A stretch of DNA of 64,000 nucleotides from assembly GCA_032207245.1 (NCBI GenBank), contig CM063502.1, positions 67,701,116 through 67,765,115 on the forward strand, read 5' to 3'. The notes under the pieces are model-generated. The model had not been told where the DNA came from. It saw nothing but the letters and a program-made list of their open reading frames with translations, and did not search any database. The position numbers and the translations under genes were made by a program. Source of the DNA: Pardosa pseudoannulata (lineage: Eukaryota > Arthropoda > Arachnida > Araneae > Lycosidae). Shown piece after piece: positions 50,484 to 63,782 of the stretch. How positions within the stretch are numbered: the stretch's first letter is position 1; the number at the start of each line of letters is the position of its first letter.

Positions 50484-50972
50484 TTAATGCCCGAGCCATT
50501 TCTACCGAATATATACGAATGTATATATTAAATCTAAATAAATAACTATGGAATGTATGAAAAAAAAATAAGAAATTTAAACAGTTTTAAATATTACACC
50601 TGTCCTCAAGAGTGATCAGGTGGGATTTTAAACATAATATGATGTTTATATATATAAAAAAAAGAAAATCCTCATGATAAAAGATTTATTTGGTATTACA
50701 TGTAAACACGTTACTGTAAAGTGAAACATTATAACATATAAAATTTGTTATGATGTGATTCAATGTACCTGACAAAAAGCAAATTTATATGCAATGTGCG
50801 ATAAATCATAAAATCTCAATAAAAACGATAAATTCATAGATAACGAAAATTTGGTAGATTGTTTATAGGATTACTATCCACTTTTGCAGAAAAGAATAAT
50901 TCGCTCTGAGAAAACATGAAAATCCTAAGATCTATTTTATATATATCCCTAGAATGGGGCGATAGGCAATAA
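50484..50972. mobile_element. piggyBac-like MITE, copy 2
   Basis: The left boundary is TTAA at 50484-50487 followed by TGCCCGAG. The right boundary is cgataggca followed by ATAA, a changed TTAA. It aligns along its length with 36076-36551, including aaagatttatttggtatta, ttactgtaaagtgaa and tttataggattactatccac. Confidence 0.62.
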
Positions 50973-51273
50973 TGAATTAAAGTTTTAGCAGATTTTTTTA
51001 TTAATTTGTACAATATTATCTCTAATTATCACTTCGTTCTATTTTTCCCTCCCAATTTCATTTATAAGGCACCTCTTATTCCGAATTATATATAACCGGA
51101 CAATATATGACATAAAAGAAAAACTGAGCTTTAATGTCCATTAATTTTTTGTAAAGGGATATAAATAAGTCAATGCATAGGCTGCAACACAATGAAAATT
51201 CTACGAAAATTAGTATGCAACTTAGTAGCTATAATACATACTTTTAAATATTTATATATAGTACATAATATTA

Positions 51274-51276
<3 letters not shown>

Positions 51277-51304
<28 letters not shown>
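51277..51304. repeat. (TA)n microsatellite
   Basis: Short TA run of about 28 bp in the first copy of the 382-bp duplication. Confidence 0.9.
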
Positions 51305-51309
<5 letters not shown>

Positions 51310-51329
51310 TCATATATATATATAATATT

Positions 51330-51879
<550 letters not shown>

Positions 51880-51896
51880 TATTATATTATATTATA

Positions 51897-51902
<6 letters not shown>

Positions 51903-51977
<75 letters not shown>

Positions 51978-51983
51978 AGAGAT
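51903..51983. repeat. (TA)n followed by (GA)n
   Basis: About 42 bp TA then about 38 bp GA. Confidence 0.95.
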
Positions 51984-52584
51984 AAATATATCAATTCAAA
52001 GATATTTAGATGAGCCGATAGATAAATATCGATACAAAAATAAATACATAGTTAGATATATACAGATGTAAAGATAGATATCGGTATATGAAAAATAGCT
52101 TTCAATATATAGACAGATATTTTCCTTTAGAAATAATGAGAGTTTTTACTTTGAAAGGGTTATAGGTAGTTAATTTACTATAAGTAGATTTTTTTTCCTT
52201 TAGTTTGCACAGTTTTCTCTCTTAGTGTCGTTTCGTTTAGTTTTTCTCTTCGAATCTTATTTCTAACTCACCTCCTTTTCCAGATAAGACACGATTACGA
52301 TAGAATAAAAGCTTGAAGAAAAAAGATTAAAACTAGTTTTAATTTCTATTAACTTTTTTCTTAAAGGAGTATAAATGATTCGAAATCAGTGCTGCTACGC
52401 TGATTGAAAACGCTAAGAAAAATTAATATGTAACTTAGACATCGTAGTCGAGTATTCACCACAGTTATTATACTAATGGAAATTTAAATTATATTCTTTT
52501 AATTTAGTTTAATACTCTTGGGATAATAGCCACACAAAAAAAAGCTATAAAATATTTTCTCTTGTGTGTAAAAGAATTCAGACG

Positions 52585-53145
52585 TATACAATGAGATAGA
52601 TGGACGGTTACATATCGATAAATAAATGAATAGAGAGTCATCCATAGATAGTTGTACAGCTAGATTTTGGTAGATACCTTTAGATAGATAGATGGGTGGA
52701 TACATATCGAATGACTATACATCGATCAACAGTTATTCATAGATAGTTGTATAGCTGTAAATTGGTAGATATCTTTAAATAGAAAGATAGATAGACAGAT
52801 ATCAATAGATAGGTGTATAGGTAGATATCAAGATATAGATGGGGTTACATATCGATAGATAAATGAATAGAGAGTCATCCACAGATAGTTGTACAGCTAG
52901 ATACTGGTAGATATCTTTAGAAAGATAGACAGATGGGCGGATACATATCGAATGACTATTCAGCGATCAATAGTTATCCATAGATATTTGTATAGCTGTA
53001 GATTGGTAGATATCTTTAGGTAGATGGATAGATATCAATAGGTATATGTATAGATAGATATCAAGATACAGATGGATAGATAGATATGAATATATGGATG
53101 GATAGATATCAATATATAAATATGTACATATATATATTTATTTAT
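52585..53145. repeat. GATA-type degenerate repeat, period about 236 bp
   Basis: Loose gatagata/gatggata words throughout. On top of this a 236-bp period is visible: gaatagagagtcatccatag near 52629 and gaatagagagtcatccacag near 52865, and catatcgaatgactat in each unit. Confidence 0.8.
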
Positions 53146-53538
53146 TTATTTAGAAGATATACACATAAGTAAATAGATATATTTCTTTATAAATGATTAG
53201 CGATGTTACTTCAAAAGAGTATTCATAGTTAATTAACTATTGGATGATTTTTTCTTTTAGTTTGAACAATTTTCTCTTCGTATTCTGAAGTGTCATTGAG
53301 TTTTATTTTGCCTTTGAATTTCATTTCTATGTCATTTCCTTTTACAGATAAGACACGACTTTGATAGAATAGAGGCGTGAAGAAAGAAGATAAAAAATTC
53401 CGTTTTAATGCGCATTATATTTTTAGAGAGGTATAAAGAATACTTTTCTGTCGGATATTTATGCTAGATCGCTCAGTGAAAAATAAAGGTAGAACTTAAT
53501 TATGTGGAACTAGGACTATTGTTATTAAAATACTGTAA

Positions 53539-53725
53539 GCCGAACGATGGCCGATTGGTTAGGGTGCTGGCCTTCGGTACCAGAGTTCGTGGGTTCGAAT
53601 CCCACTGTGGCATGGATGTTTGTAGCCGTTCGGAATCGGCTTTAAGCTGAAAATCCCGGTCTCATTAGCCCTCGTGTTGCAAAAAAGTAGACAGTAGACC
53701 ATAGCACTCCAAACCAAACCAAACC
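53539..53725 (+). mobile_element. Family-1 SINE, youngest-looking copy
   Basis: A perfect 12-bp target-site duplication, aaaatactgtaa, lies at 53527-53538 and 53726-53737. A box TGGCCGATTGG is at 53548-53558 and B box GGTTCGAATCC at 53592-53602. The tail is ctccaaaccaaaccaaacc. It is inserted in the end of the last core of the 45-53 kb array and serves as the reference copy for the family. Confidence 0.93.
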
Positions 53726-53924
53726 AAAATACTGTAAATTTTAAGCATGTATTTTCAGTCGTTTGCAATGATGTCGGGAAAATTTTACTAAATTATCCTC
53801 CAAAGCAATTTTTTAAGAAATTAAAATTGTTTATGGGAAAGGTCTTATGAACCGTTCCGAATCGTAGAAGTGTTGGCACCCCAATAAAATATTTTATTTG
53901 TAAAAAAGATTTTACACACAGTGA

Positions 53925-54135
53925 GATGGATGGATAGATACATATCGATATATAGAAGAATATATAGTTATCTATAGATAGTTATATACACACATATTGA
54001 TAGATAAATATCTTTGGATGGAAGGATGGATGAATAAATGAATATTGATAGATGGATATCGATATAGATATGGATAGATAAATAAATGGAGGAATATTGA
54101 TAGATAGATAGATATCGAAAAATTAAAATGGGGAT
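53925..54135. repeat. Degenerate GATA-type repeat
   Basis: Words such as gatagatagatatcga and ggatggatagatac recur, as in 52585-53145, with no clear longer period. Confidence 0.75.
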
Positions 54136-55065
54136 AGGTAGATATACGTTTAAAGCTCGCAGAATGAAAGAGATCGATTAAACAGGGTTTAAAAAAGCAA
54201 AGCTTTAAGGGTTTTGAAGCCAAGTAACTCGTTTACACGCTCACAATGTGGAAAACTTGCATGTTTACGACTCTTCGGGTTGTTAATTGGCTATGATTTA
54301 TATGCTTCTGAATAATCCAGCTTCTGTGGCTGGAAAAATCTGTTTAGTCTTAGTAAGTGGCCCTATCTTCATTTATTTTAATTGAGATTTTTGCACATTC
54401 ATGTATTATTTCTTTTACTCTTTTGGGTGATAAAAGCATAACCTTCATTTCCTAAAATTGATAGATTTAGCGTATTCGAAAAGACACCATGAACTAATAT
54501 TATTTAGTGGCAAAAAGCCCCCATTTTGCCCCAAACTTATTTTTCTACCATTTTTTGTATATTTACAGACATTATGCCTTCACTGTTACCCCAAAGACGT
54601 TTATAAAACTTTCAACATAAAACGCCCAAACTCGAGTAAATCTGCACAAGAACCTTTATTTTATCCTCTCCTGTAAAATTTGAAATTTGCGATATATAAT
54701 CACTTTGCTTTTGATGTACAAATATAATTTTAGGGACAGCAAATATGTTGAGGGACAAGAATCATTTGTAAAATTTTAATTTTTTAAGTATGCTCTTAAC
54801 ATCAATTTGAATAATGCTAATGCATAAAATATACAAAACACTAAAATCTACATAAAGTGAATTTTTCTTTAAAATTATTTTCATAAAAATTAAATGCTCC
54901 ATCAAAATTTATTAAAAGTAGTGCACTGTATGGTAGCCAATTGCTTTTGAATTTTACTGTATGTTTAGTAGGAATATGGAAACAAAACTGGTTATGTATT
55001 TTTACTTAAGTTAAATGAAATTTATATAAAAACAATTATTTACATTTGTGACACGTTTTCTTTGT
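54136..55065. other. Intergenic, nothing recognised
   Basis: AT-rich with one 72-codon open frame at 54458-54676 of unremarkable composition. No gene is supported. Confidence 0.45.
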
Positions 55066-55150
55066 GTCACGTTACACCTTCTGTAACTCAGTAAAGTACT
55101 TTAGGTTTTAAAAAAGCATACCTGATTTTATGACAAACATATTAATAGAT
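55066..55150 (+). repeat. Short dispersed repeat (pair with 33826)
   Basis: Diverged second copy of 33826-33905 in the same orientation. Confidence 0.45.
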
Positions 55151-56194
55151 AAACTTCAAGAGCTTGGGGAAAAGATGCTGCATTTGGACCTTTTCTTAAT
55201 CACCTATAAGGTAAAAAGAAATCAAATTGTAAAATATATTTTTTTAATTTTTAGAACAAGAACATGCATAAAAAATATATTTTAAAGAAATAAAAAAAAT
55301 TATTTTTTTACAAAAATTTGACTTAGTTATGCCTAGCTTGACTTTCCCAGGAAAAAATATTTCGTCTTGTTAAACATCCAATATCCTTGTAACAGATAAC
55401 AAAGTAACGTTATACGGGTAATTATAAAATTATAAAGATATTTGTAAGTTTTTATCAGTTAAATGCAAAGTTATTATTTAAAAAAAAATTAATTTATTAG
55501 TTATTATGCTTCACAAGCAAAAATTTTAAAGAAAATGTAATTTGGAGAAATTACAGGGCTAAGAAATTTTTTTCGACTATTTTAAAGCCAATTTACTTGT
55601 TGACAGTTTTTGTTAGAATGCATAGAATATTATTTAGACGTAAGAAATTATTAATTTTTATTTTGGTTTTGAGAATGTATTCTCATCATCAGAAAATACA
55701 AACGAAGATTGATATTTAAAATGTTTTAATAATGTAAGAATCAATTCGCATGAAATTGAACGTTTATGTTTGATTTTTTTTTAATGTTAAAAAAAATGAG
55801 AAATTTAAAAATTAACTCTGAGTCAAATTTTATCGTACTAAAGAACTGACTCCAAAAATTAAGAATAATAATATATAGTTATACATTGGTGTTTTTAAAA
55901 TTTTCATCGAAATATTCACAAAAATGTCATGCCGTCGCCCAGGTTTATATATGTAATAAGTTTACACTTATGTATAAAAGTATTAACACTGGTACAAGTA
56001 ATATAAATCCAATGAACACCAGCATGTGTAGTTGCAACTGTCCATACTCTTTTATAATATCAAAATTTCATTTCAGTTCATGAAATACCTTTAACATATG
56101 AAGCTAGTTGCAGAAGAAAGACTAAATTTTAACTCCTTCTTATTACACTACTTCATTTTCAAACAAATCAAAACCCAAATTGCTTTTAATTAAC

Positions 56195-58850
56195 ATAAAG
56201 TTTTTCTGCCCTGATTCAGCTAAAGTTAGATGAGAAATAAGTGCAGGTATATTTATTTAACCTTCTCATCTTTATATTTATTTGTAATGACAAAGTCCTT
56301 AGGATTGATCGAGGCTATTTCAGTATTACCCATGAACTGCTAAGTGCAAACAGATGTATTTTTCCAACACAAATTTTAATTTAATTCTTTTTATTTTAAA
56401 TTTTTATTATCTTATATTCGTAGTTATGCTAGAGAAAATGCAGCACAGTTTACTAATAGTATTTTAAGCAACATATTCAATATAATTTCCTTTAACAGAA
56501 TATGCGGTACAGGTTCAGATAAGATTACGCAAGAAAGAAGTAAAAATTTATTGATTCATTCATCTCGTCTTTATATTTGCAAAGAAAGAAATCCTAAGAA
56601 GTATTGAACGAGGCTATTACCAATTAACTACAAAGTACGAACAAATATATATTTCAATCACAATTAAACTCTATTTAGTCATTTTAAAAATAAATATTCA
56701 GTTTGAATATTCACTAAAGAAAGTGTAGCGTAGTATGTATAACTGCAATTCAAACAAAGTATTAAATATAACTTTCTACAACGAAATATGCGTTTCAGGT
56801 TCAGATAAAATTCCGCAAGACAGAAGTAAAGATTTATTGATTCATCCATCTCATCTTTATATTTGTAAAGAAAGAAATCCTAAGAAGGCTTGAACGAGGC
56901 TATTACCAATTAACTACTAAGTACGAACCAATATATTTCTCAATCACAATTAAACTCTATTTAGGCATTTCAAAAATAAATATTTAGTTTGAATATTCTC
57001 TAGAGAAGGTGTAGCGTAGTATGCTTAATCGCAATTCAAGCAACGTATTAAATATAATTTCCTACAACGAAATATCCAGCTGAGATTCAGCTGAATTAGA
57101 CGAAAAAGAAGTGGAGTTATGCTGATTTATCATTCTCACCCCTATATTTCTAATGAAAAGTGTTGTATAAATGCTCCATTCTAGATACTTTACTGTTATC
57201 CATTTATCACTAAGTACGACCAAATGTATTTTCCCCACACAAACTCTATTCAAATTTTTTCAAATATTATATTTCGAATATTAGTAGTTAAGCTAGGGAA
57301 AGTGTAGCATATTTTACTTATGATTCAGTTCAGCAACATCTTAAATATAATTTATCAGAACAAAATGTGCTACTGAGATTCAGCTGAGATTACATGAAGA
57401 GTAAAGATACATTGATTTATCCTTTTTTCTCTCAAAATTTCTAACGAAAAATATTATAAGAATTCTTGATTGAAGATACTTCGCTTTTATTCCTAACTAC
57501 TAAGTACGAATAAATGCATTTTTTCCATACAATCGCTTTAATTGCTATAGAATGTGTACCAAAAGTTACTTATTTGCAATTCAAGCAACATATTAAATAT
57601 AATTTCCTACAATGAAATGTTTTTTATTTAACCTCAAAACTTCAGGCTTTCAAAACTTCTTGTAACCTTTTTCGGTTCATCAATAAAACCATCATTTTTC
57701 ACAAATTATTTTAGGGGATTACTAAAGGTTGCAAATTTTATATCTTCTCTCTATCTAATTATATCAATCTCGTTGATGCTTGAATTAATCAGCAAGCTCG
57801 TAAATTCTCATAATTGCAGACGCAGTCGAAGAACATGAGAATAATTTAAATTTTACCGTCATAGCTACGCTAGTTCAATTTAGCTGATAAAATGAATTAA
57901 TATATTGTATATTTTCCATTTATTTTATCACTTATGCTATAAAATAGGTTTGCTTTTCAGTATTTAAGAAATTTCAAAACCTAATCAAGAAATTAATAAT
58001 TTTTAGACACACAGTTTTTGGTATGTTTCATAGACTTGTTGTGGTGGTGGAAAAATTTTCTGCTTTTAAGGAGATTATACTTCTAATATATATCAGCTGA
58101 TATAAGATAAGAAGGGAGTAAAGGCGTATTGATTTATCCTTTTCATCTTCATATTTCTAACGAGGAGTATTATAAGAATGATTGATTGAGGCTACTTTAG
58201 TTTTACCTATAAACTGATAAGTTCGAACAAATGTATTTTCCTCGCACAGTTTCTTTATTTAGTCAGTTTTCTTTAGTTATTTGCTATAAAAGATGCAACA
58301 TAGTTTACTTATTAGCAGATAAAGCAAAATATTAAACACAATTTCCTACAATGAAATGCTTTTTCTTGGCTTAACGTTACAGCTTCAGACTTATAAAAGC
58401 TTCTTGCAACCCATCTCGGTTCATCAACAAAGCTTCTACTTTTCTTAATTTATTTTATGAGTTTCCAGAAGGAGCCGAACTCGGAAATTTTCTCTTGACT
58501 CCCAATCTAATCAAGCCAATCTCGTTGATGCTTGAATCAATCAACACGCGTATAGATTTTCATAATTGTAGATGCTGTCGAAGAACATGAGCATAATTTA
58601 AATTTTACCGCTATAACGCGAGAGTTTTCCCAAGCAAGTCAATTAATATGCACAGAAGTAAACTTTATATTTTGCATTCACTTCATAACTAATGTTGTAA
58701 AACGTGCTTTTCTTGTTAGTGTTCAAGAAAATTCAAAAGCTAATCATGAAATTAATATAATTTTGGTTTGTATATTTTGTATGTTCATAGACTTCATATT
58801 GCAGAGGATTAAATTTCTGCTTTTAATGAGATCCCACTTAGATAAATATT
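56195..58850. repeat. Diverged tandem array, 286-bp monomer plus 745-bp higher-order copy
   Basis: The block tataatttcctacaacgaaa and variants recurs at 56481, 56767, 57053, 57346, 57598 and about 58343. The first three are exactly 286 bp apart. Each unit also has atttattgattcat, a tatttctaa/tatttgtaa block, gaacgaggctat and aagtacgaac. A second block (tcggttcatcaa, ctcgttgatgcttgaat, gtcgaagaacatgag) appears at about 57660-57860 and again at 58385-58610, giving a ~745-bp higher-order repeat that includes a monomer. Confidence 0.85.
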
Positions 58851-59003
58851 TTGCATGTTTGGAAGATTTCGAATAAATATTATATACGGTGTTTGATTCT
58901 AATGAAGTAGATGCATACATATTCTTCGAAAATCATATCTTGAACTCTGAAAATCTTGTTAATTTGAGTGTAATATTTCTGAAATATCAAATACTTCCCT
59001 TTA

Positions 59004-59095
59004 ACCTTTGCGGTTCAATGTCGATTGTGACTCGATATCATAGTTATTTGTAGTAAGCCCAATGTCGAATGTAGCTTCATATAGTTTTAAAGTTA
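59004..59095. repeat. Piggybac-like end and short internal repeat
   Basis: TTAA followed by cctttgcggttcaatgtcga resembles the right end of the 26344-26696 element (cttttgcgttcaatgta, reversed). The word caatgtcgattgtgac is followed about 37 bp later by caatgtcgaatgtagc. The other end of an element was not found. Confidence 0.3.
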
Positions 59096-62000
59096 AGAAT
59101 TACTTCTGACCCTTTCTTGACTCAAAATTGGTCTCAATTAAAATTATTAGTTGAACAATAAATTCAAATTAATTAAACATTAGTTTTAGACTAGTTTACT
59201 GGGAATAAGTAAAATTAATTTGATTTACAAAGGATTGAAATATCCAAATTATTTGATTATTTATGAAGTTTTATTGGTTTTTTAATATCCCAGATTATCA
59301 CTTTAAAATATCAGAGATAATTTCAGTCTAAGTCAATGAATTTTGTTCTCAAGTTATGAATCAAGCAGCTATTCTTCCAATCATAATCAGCTATACACCT
59401 CAGTCTCCTTGATATGTTGGAAGTGCGTATTCATTTAAAGGGTGATTGGTAACCTTTTTTCAAATCACTGTATAATTCACAAATTTTTTTTCTGCAATGA
59501 TTTAAAAAAAAACCACACAAAAAGAGATGAAATGTAAATATGACAAAATTTCACCAGGCTCTTGAAATTATCACAAATTTGACATTTTTTAATGTATCAT
59601 ATAAACGAGTGTTCAGTGTACATCTAATAACATAGATTAATCTATTACAAAATGTTTCGTAAATCATTGTAAGAGATTTAAAGATTATTAAAGGGGGCAA
59701 TCAATTCTGCTTTAAAATTTAATTTGTTGATTACTTATAAAACATTTAAAAACAGAATATGCTGTTCAACGACAAATTGTTATCATCCTTGTCATAACTT
59801 GGCAGCATCATATTCTATCCTGAAGACCATTCCTTTTAAGAAAAAAAAGAAGTAGGAAGTTTACTAAGAGCTTCTTCTCATGCTCGAATACCGATTTCTA
59901 TAGCTTTTCTTAGTAACACCAGTGGATTTTAGAAAAAGGATTCAGTAACAGTCGTATTAGTATGTATTGTATAAGCTATAAGCTTATGCAATATATTTTA
60001 TAAAAGTTATATATGTTAAAGCTATCCATAGAAGAAAAGAAACCCACCCTTCTAAAAGAAAGAAAACTGTCCCCAAATGAGAGCAGCAACAGAAAAACAA
60101 TGGACTTATAAATTTCCCCCACAAACCAAAGTAGAAGAAGAGACCACCAATAACCAACTAAACCAACGTTAATAGATAAATAAAGAATCCTCATTCTGCA
60201 AAATGACGTGCCTGAAGAGGATGAGGTTATTACAGGAAGTCGGATTAAGCAAAAATCGATTGATAGAAATAGAAAATGAATCATAGGGATAAAGTTGTCT
60301 TCTTATATTCTGAGTGTCTGAACAAGTATAAACATTATGTTAATTGCATGCATTATTTGAACTAGCACAACTAGAATGTTTATTTTAGAAAAAATGACGA
60401 TATAATAGCTGGAGGACCCATGATTAGCTGTAATCTCAGTGTGTAGTAATAAAACAAAACAAATTAATAAAATTACCCCTATATATAGTGTTTATATAAA
60501 ACACTATATAAAGAAAAATCCAACATATGAAATTTAATCCTTGTAGTACTTTGCAATGTTTCATAATAAATTTGACTTGATGCAGCTGGCTCACTATTAA
60601 TTGTTTTTCTCATTTTTCTATAAGATATTTTTACTCACTATAAAATAAAGGAATCAATTAAAAATTGTATTTTATAATTATATCTAAGGGAAATTTTCAA
60701 GTGAAAACTTATTTCAGAGCTAACTATATGCTTTAGTGAATGAGCTTTAATTTCGCATCTAAGAAAGAACTGTAAAGTAAAAAAGTGTAAAATAGTATTA
60801 AAATTACAACACTGGGGAAATGCCTCAAAAATAATAACATACACAGTTAAGGGAAGGGAAGATTCCACCTCAAGTTGTATAGTTATATACCAAGTGTATC
60901 GCTGGTATAATTGCAATCTATTGTACTAATTGGCAACTCATATCATTTACATCGTTATACGGCTGTTCTTTATATAGCATTGCGCTACAACGCCATTTTC
61001 AAATCCTAGTAATTTTTCGATCTACGGATCACAATATTTCGTTACGCAGCCAATTGCGATGCTCTTTTTACCTTTATCCTATCCTTTCAGGTGGCTCTGC
61101 TTAATGTTCATCATTAGATTGAAACAGTTTCTAAAGTTTTATTATGTGTATAAAAATATGCATGTCATATCTTTTGTCTTTTAATTTATATGTTAATGTT
61201 TTTTGATTTCTTTTTATTATTACATTATTTTGTACTTTCATTTTTAAGTAATCATGTTTATAGAAATTGAAAATTATAAAAATTTGTATGATTTAAAGAT
61301 ATATATTATTTTTGAAAAATATTGATAAAGTTAAATATGTATGGGTTTGTATCAAAGTTATTGGTTCATTATATCACTGTACATCAACTTTTACTGAACG
61401 TATCTGGGCCGTAATGCAAGTTAAGGATGTACCATTTAACCATGATGGGTAAGAATGGCTCCCGTTAAAATGTATCACTGGATCTTGTTAAATTTACTAT
61501 ATAACTACTATTTTTACTATATAAATACTATTATGCAATGTTCACTTTTTATGTCTAGAAATTTTGCTATTTTTATTTAGATTATAAATAAATATGCTCT
61601 TATTTACACTGTTGGTACCATTAGCAGAGTAAAGCAGTACCACACCGGCTTGCTTCAGAATATTTATGCAATAAAGTTTGGTAAAAATGTAGTTGACAGT
61701 TGCTAATCCTCATGTAAGAAAGTTGTCATGGGCTTTTAACAAATATTACACAAAATTTTAAAGTTGAGACCTAAGTTTTCGTTAAATGTTATACTCGTTA
61801 ATAATGTCTAGATTTATACTTTTTATTTTTAAAATAGAAAAAAAAATTGTGGTAGCAAATTCAGTTTTTTTTATCTTCATAGTGTGACTGTAGCAGTTAG
61901 CTAAATATTAAAGTGCAAAACAAATATAAGACTGTTTTTCCCTTTATCGTAATTTAATTTTCTTTTATGGGTATACCTTACATAGTAATTAATACTTCAA

Positions 62001-62725
62001 TAGAATATATAACCACAATAAATTAGAATTAGTTATTTAAAACTATGAAACTAAGCTGCAGATCTTTATAACACATTAAAAACCAGAATGCAGCTGTAAT
62101 TGAATTCCTATTTCCAACCCTTCTATATAAAATCTACTAACTATCAAAAAGTAGATTTATAGCAAATCATTAAGCTTTGGAATAATAATAATATATTCTC
62201 AAGTGAATTCCGAATTAAAGTAATCACGCTTTTATCCGTGAAAGCTCTACTCCAACATTGCTGACATTCTTTGCTTTAAATCTGTTCACAGGAGAAAATT
62301 AATGTCGCTCTAGCAGCGCCTTAAGTCATTGTGAAGTGCTATCAAATGTTCCAATTAAATAGATCAATAGGATTTATTCATTGTAAGCTTTTTGCTATAA
62401 AAATTGTATTCAAATCGTATATAGTTAATTCATATAGTCAAGTTTGAAAAGCTTCTCATAATGCAATATATTTTTGATTAAGTATGTAGTTTTAAATAAT
62501 CTTATATTTGAAAATATTGTTTAATTTCACTGTTAAAATGTAATGCAGAAAATTTCAGAATTCATGAATAGAGGAATCTAGTCTCCAATCCACCCCCTCT
62601 GGCAGCATGTCTAACAATGCCCTTTCTTAATTTTGGGCTTCTAGAAAATTCTTTTTTATTATTATTTCCTCCGTCATCTATTCCCTAGCTTGAGATGTGA
62701 GAGGTCCCATTCTGATTTATCAAAT
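59096..62725. other. Intergenic, nothing recognised
   Basis: AT-rich. A purine-rich stretch at about 60020-60280 looks like decayed low-complexity coding or noise. No gene, tRNA-like box or repeat is supported. Confidence 0.4.
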
Positions 62726-62876
62726 TCAGAGAACCAATATAGATTTAAAAACAAAATAAATTGCTATAGCTGTTGAATACATTCCAACAAAAGGAAATGG
62801 CAGCGAAATAAACCAACTCGGGAATTTAGGAGGTGGTTGACCTGTCGGGACGAGCTTCTCTTCTTGGTCTAAGGCC
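62726..62876 (-). CDS. Candidate terminal exon, unknown membrane-type protein
   Basis: The minus strand has an acceptor aaatttaccag (AG at 62877-62878), then one base plus 49 sense codons to a TGA at 62726-62728. The peptide begins ALDQEEKLVPTGQPPPKFP, a polar Pro-rich part, and continues into a hydrophobic stretch that could span a membrane (FVGMYSTAIAIYFVF). An AATAAA-containing run lies about 70 bp downstream on the minus strand. The first half looks coding; the second could be intron read-through past an unrecognised donor. No family is recognised and no partner exon was found. Confidence 0.33.
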
Positions 62877-62998
62877 CTGGTAAATTTGCCTGACAAATTA
62901 ATATACCATCAGCAATATATTTACGTAAATGTGTATTAAATGTTAAGATAAACTTATTTAATTTGAAAGTTATTAATTGCTTCACAAGTAGCTTCATT

Positions 62999-63624
62999 AA
63001 CCCTTGAACTCTACCCCAGTTTTGTTGACGTTTTATTTTTAACTCTAGGAAGGCTGGAGTTTTGGTCTACTCAAAACCGCTGAGTGGGTCAAACTTACCC
63101 CGATTAAAATGAATCTGTGTTCCTATTCTAAAAGTACGCTGTATTTATACTCAATGGCATTTATTCAATTTTAGACATTAAATTACTAGAATAATTAACA
63201 AAAAATAATAAGATATTACAAAATTGGAAATTATCTACAGTTAGAAAAATATATGTAGATAACTTTAATGGATTTATTTAGTTTCTAACCAGTCAAGGTT
63301 TTCTTTATACAGTTCTGTCACAAATTGGGCACATTTATATATATTTTGTACATTTCCTACATATTTTTATTTTACAATTTGAACAAATATCTACAATTTT
63401 GTTTAAACTATTGGAAACTTAGTAATGAACCATTTATCGCATATGCTCAACTTCTTCAACGGTTAAAATGTTTCTTTTGCATCACTTTTATACATATTTT
63501 GGAAATATTTATTTAGAAGATGCATTTCTAAAATTAGTATAAAAATTATCTATTATCTGAAGAACATTCACAGAAATTTTATAGTGAAAATAACAATACA
63601 GTAGATTTAATATATATCACTACG
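62999..63624. other. Intergenic, possible TTAA-type element end
   Basis: A TTAA followed by cccttgaactctacccc at about 63000 resembles the MITE ends above, but no partner end was found. The rest is AT-rich. Confidence 0.25.
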
Positions 63625-63776
63625 GGCCTCTGTTTTGCTCACGAGGGCTAATGAGACTGGGACCTACAGCTTAAAGTCGACTCTGAACGGCTACGAACAT
63701 CCATTCAAACAGCGGGATCCGAATTCGCGAACTAGTACCGAAGAGCAGCGCTTTATCATTCGGCCATCGTTCGGCA
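63625..63776 (-). mobile_element. Family-1 SINE, moderately diverged
   Basis: The minus strand has the A box atggccgaatgataaag, a B-box remnant gaattcggatcccgc, and a well-kept body (gtaggtcccagtctcattag, ccctcgtg). The 3' end is truncated near 63625. Confidence 0.78.
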
Positions 63777-63782
63777 ATAATA

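Noticed and set aside
53559..53768. 69-codon minus-strand frame ending in GIRTHELWYRRPAP
   Set aside because: Antisense translation of the SINE. The similar frames at 2664, 33910 and 63635 are also SINE-derived.
59976..60284. 102-codon minus-strand frame
   Set aside because: It is the antisense of a purine-rich stretch. Both strands look like low-complexity or heavily decayed sequence with no motif.
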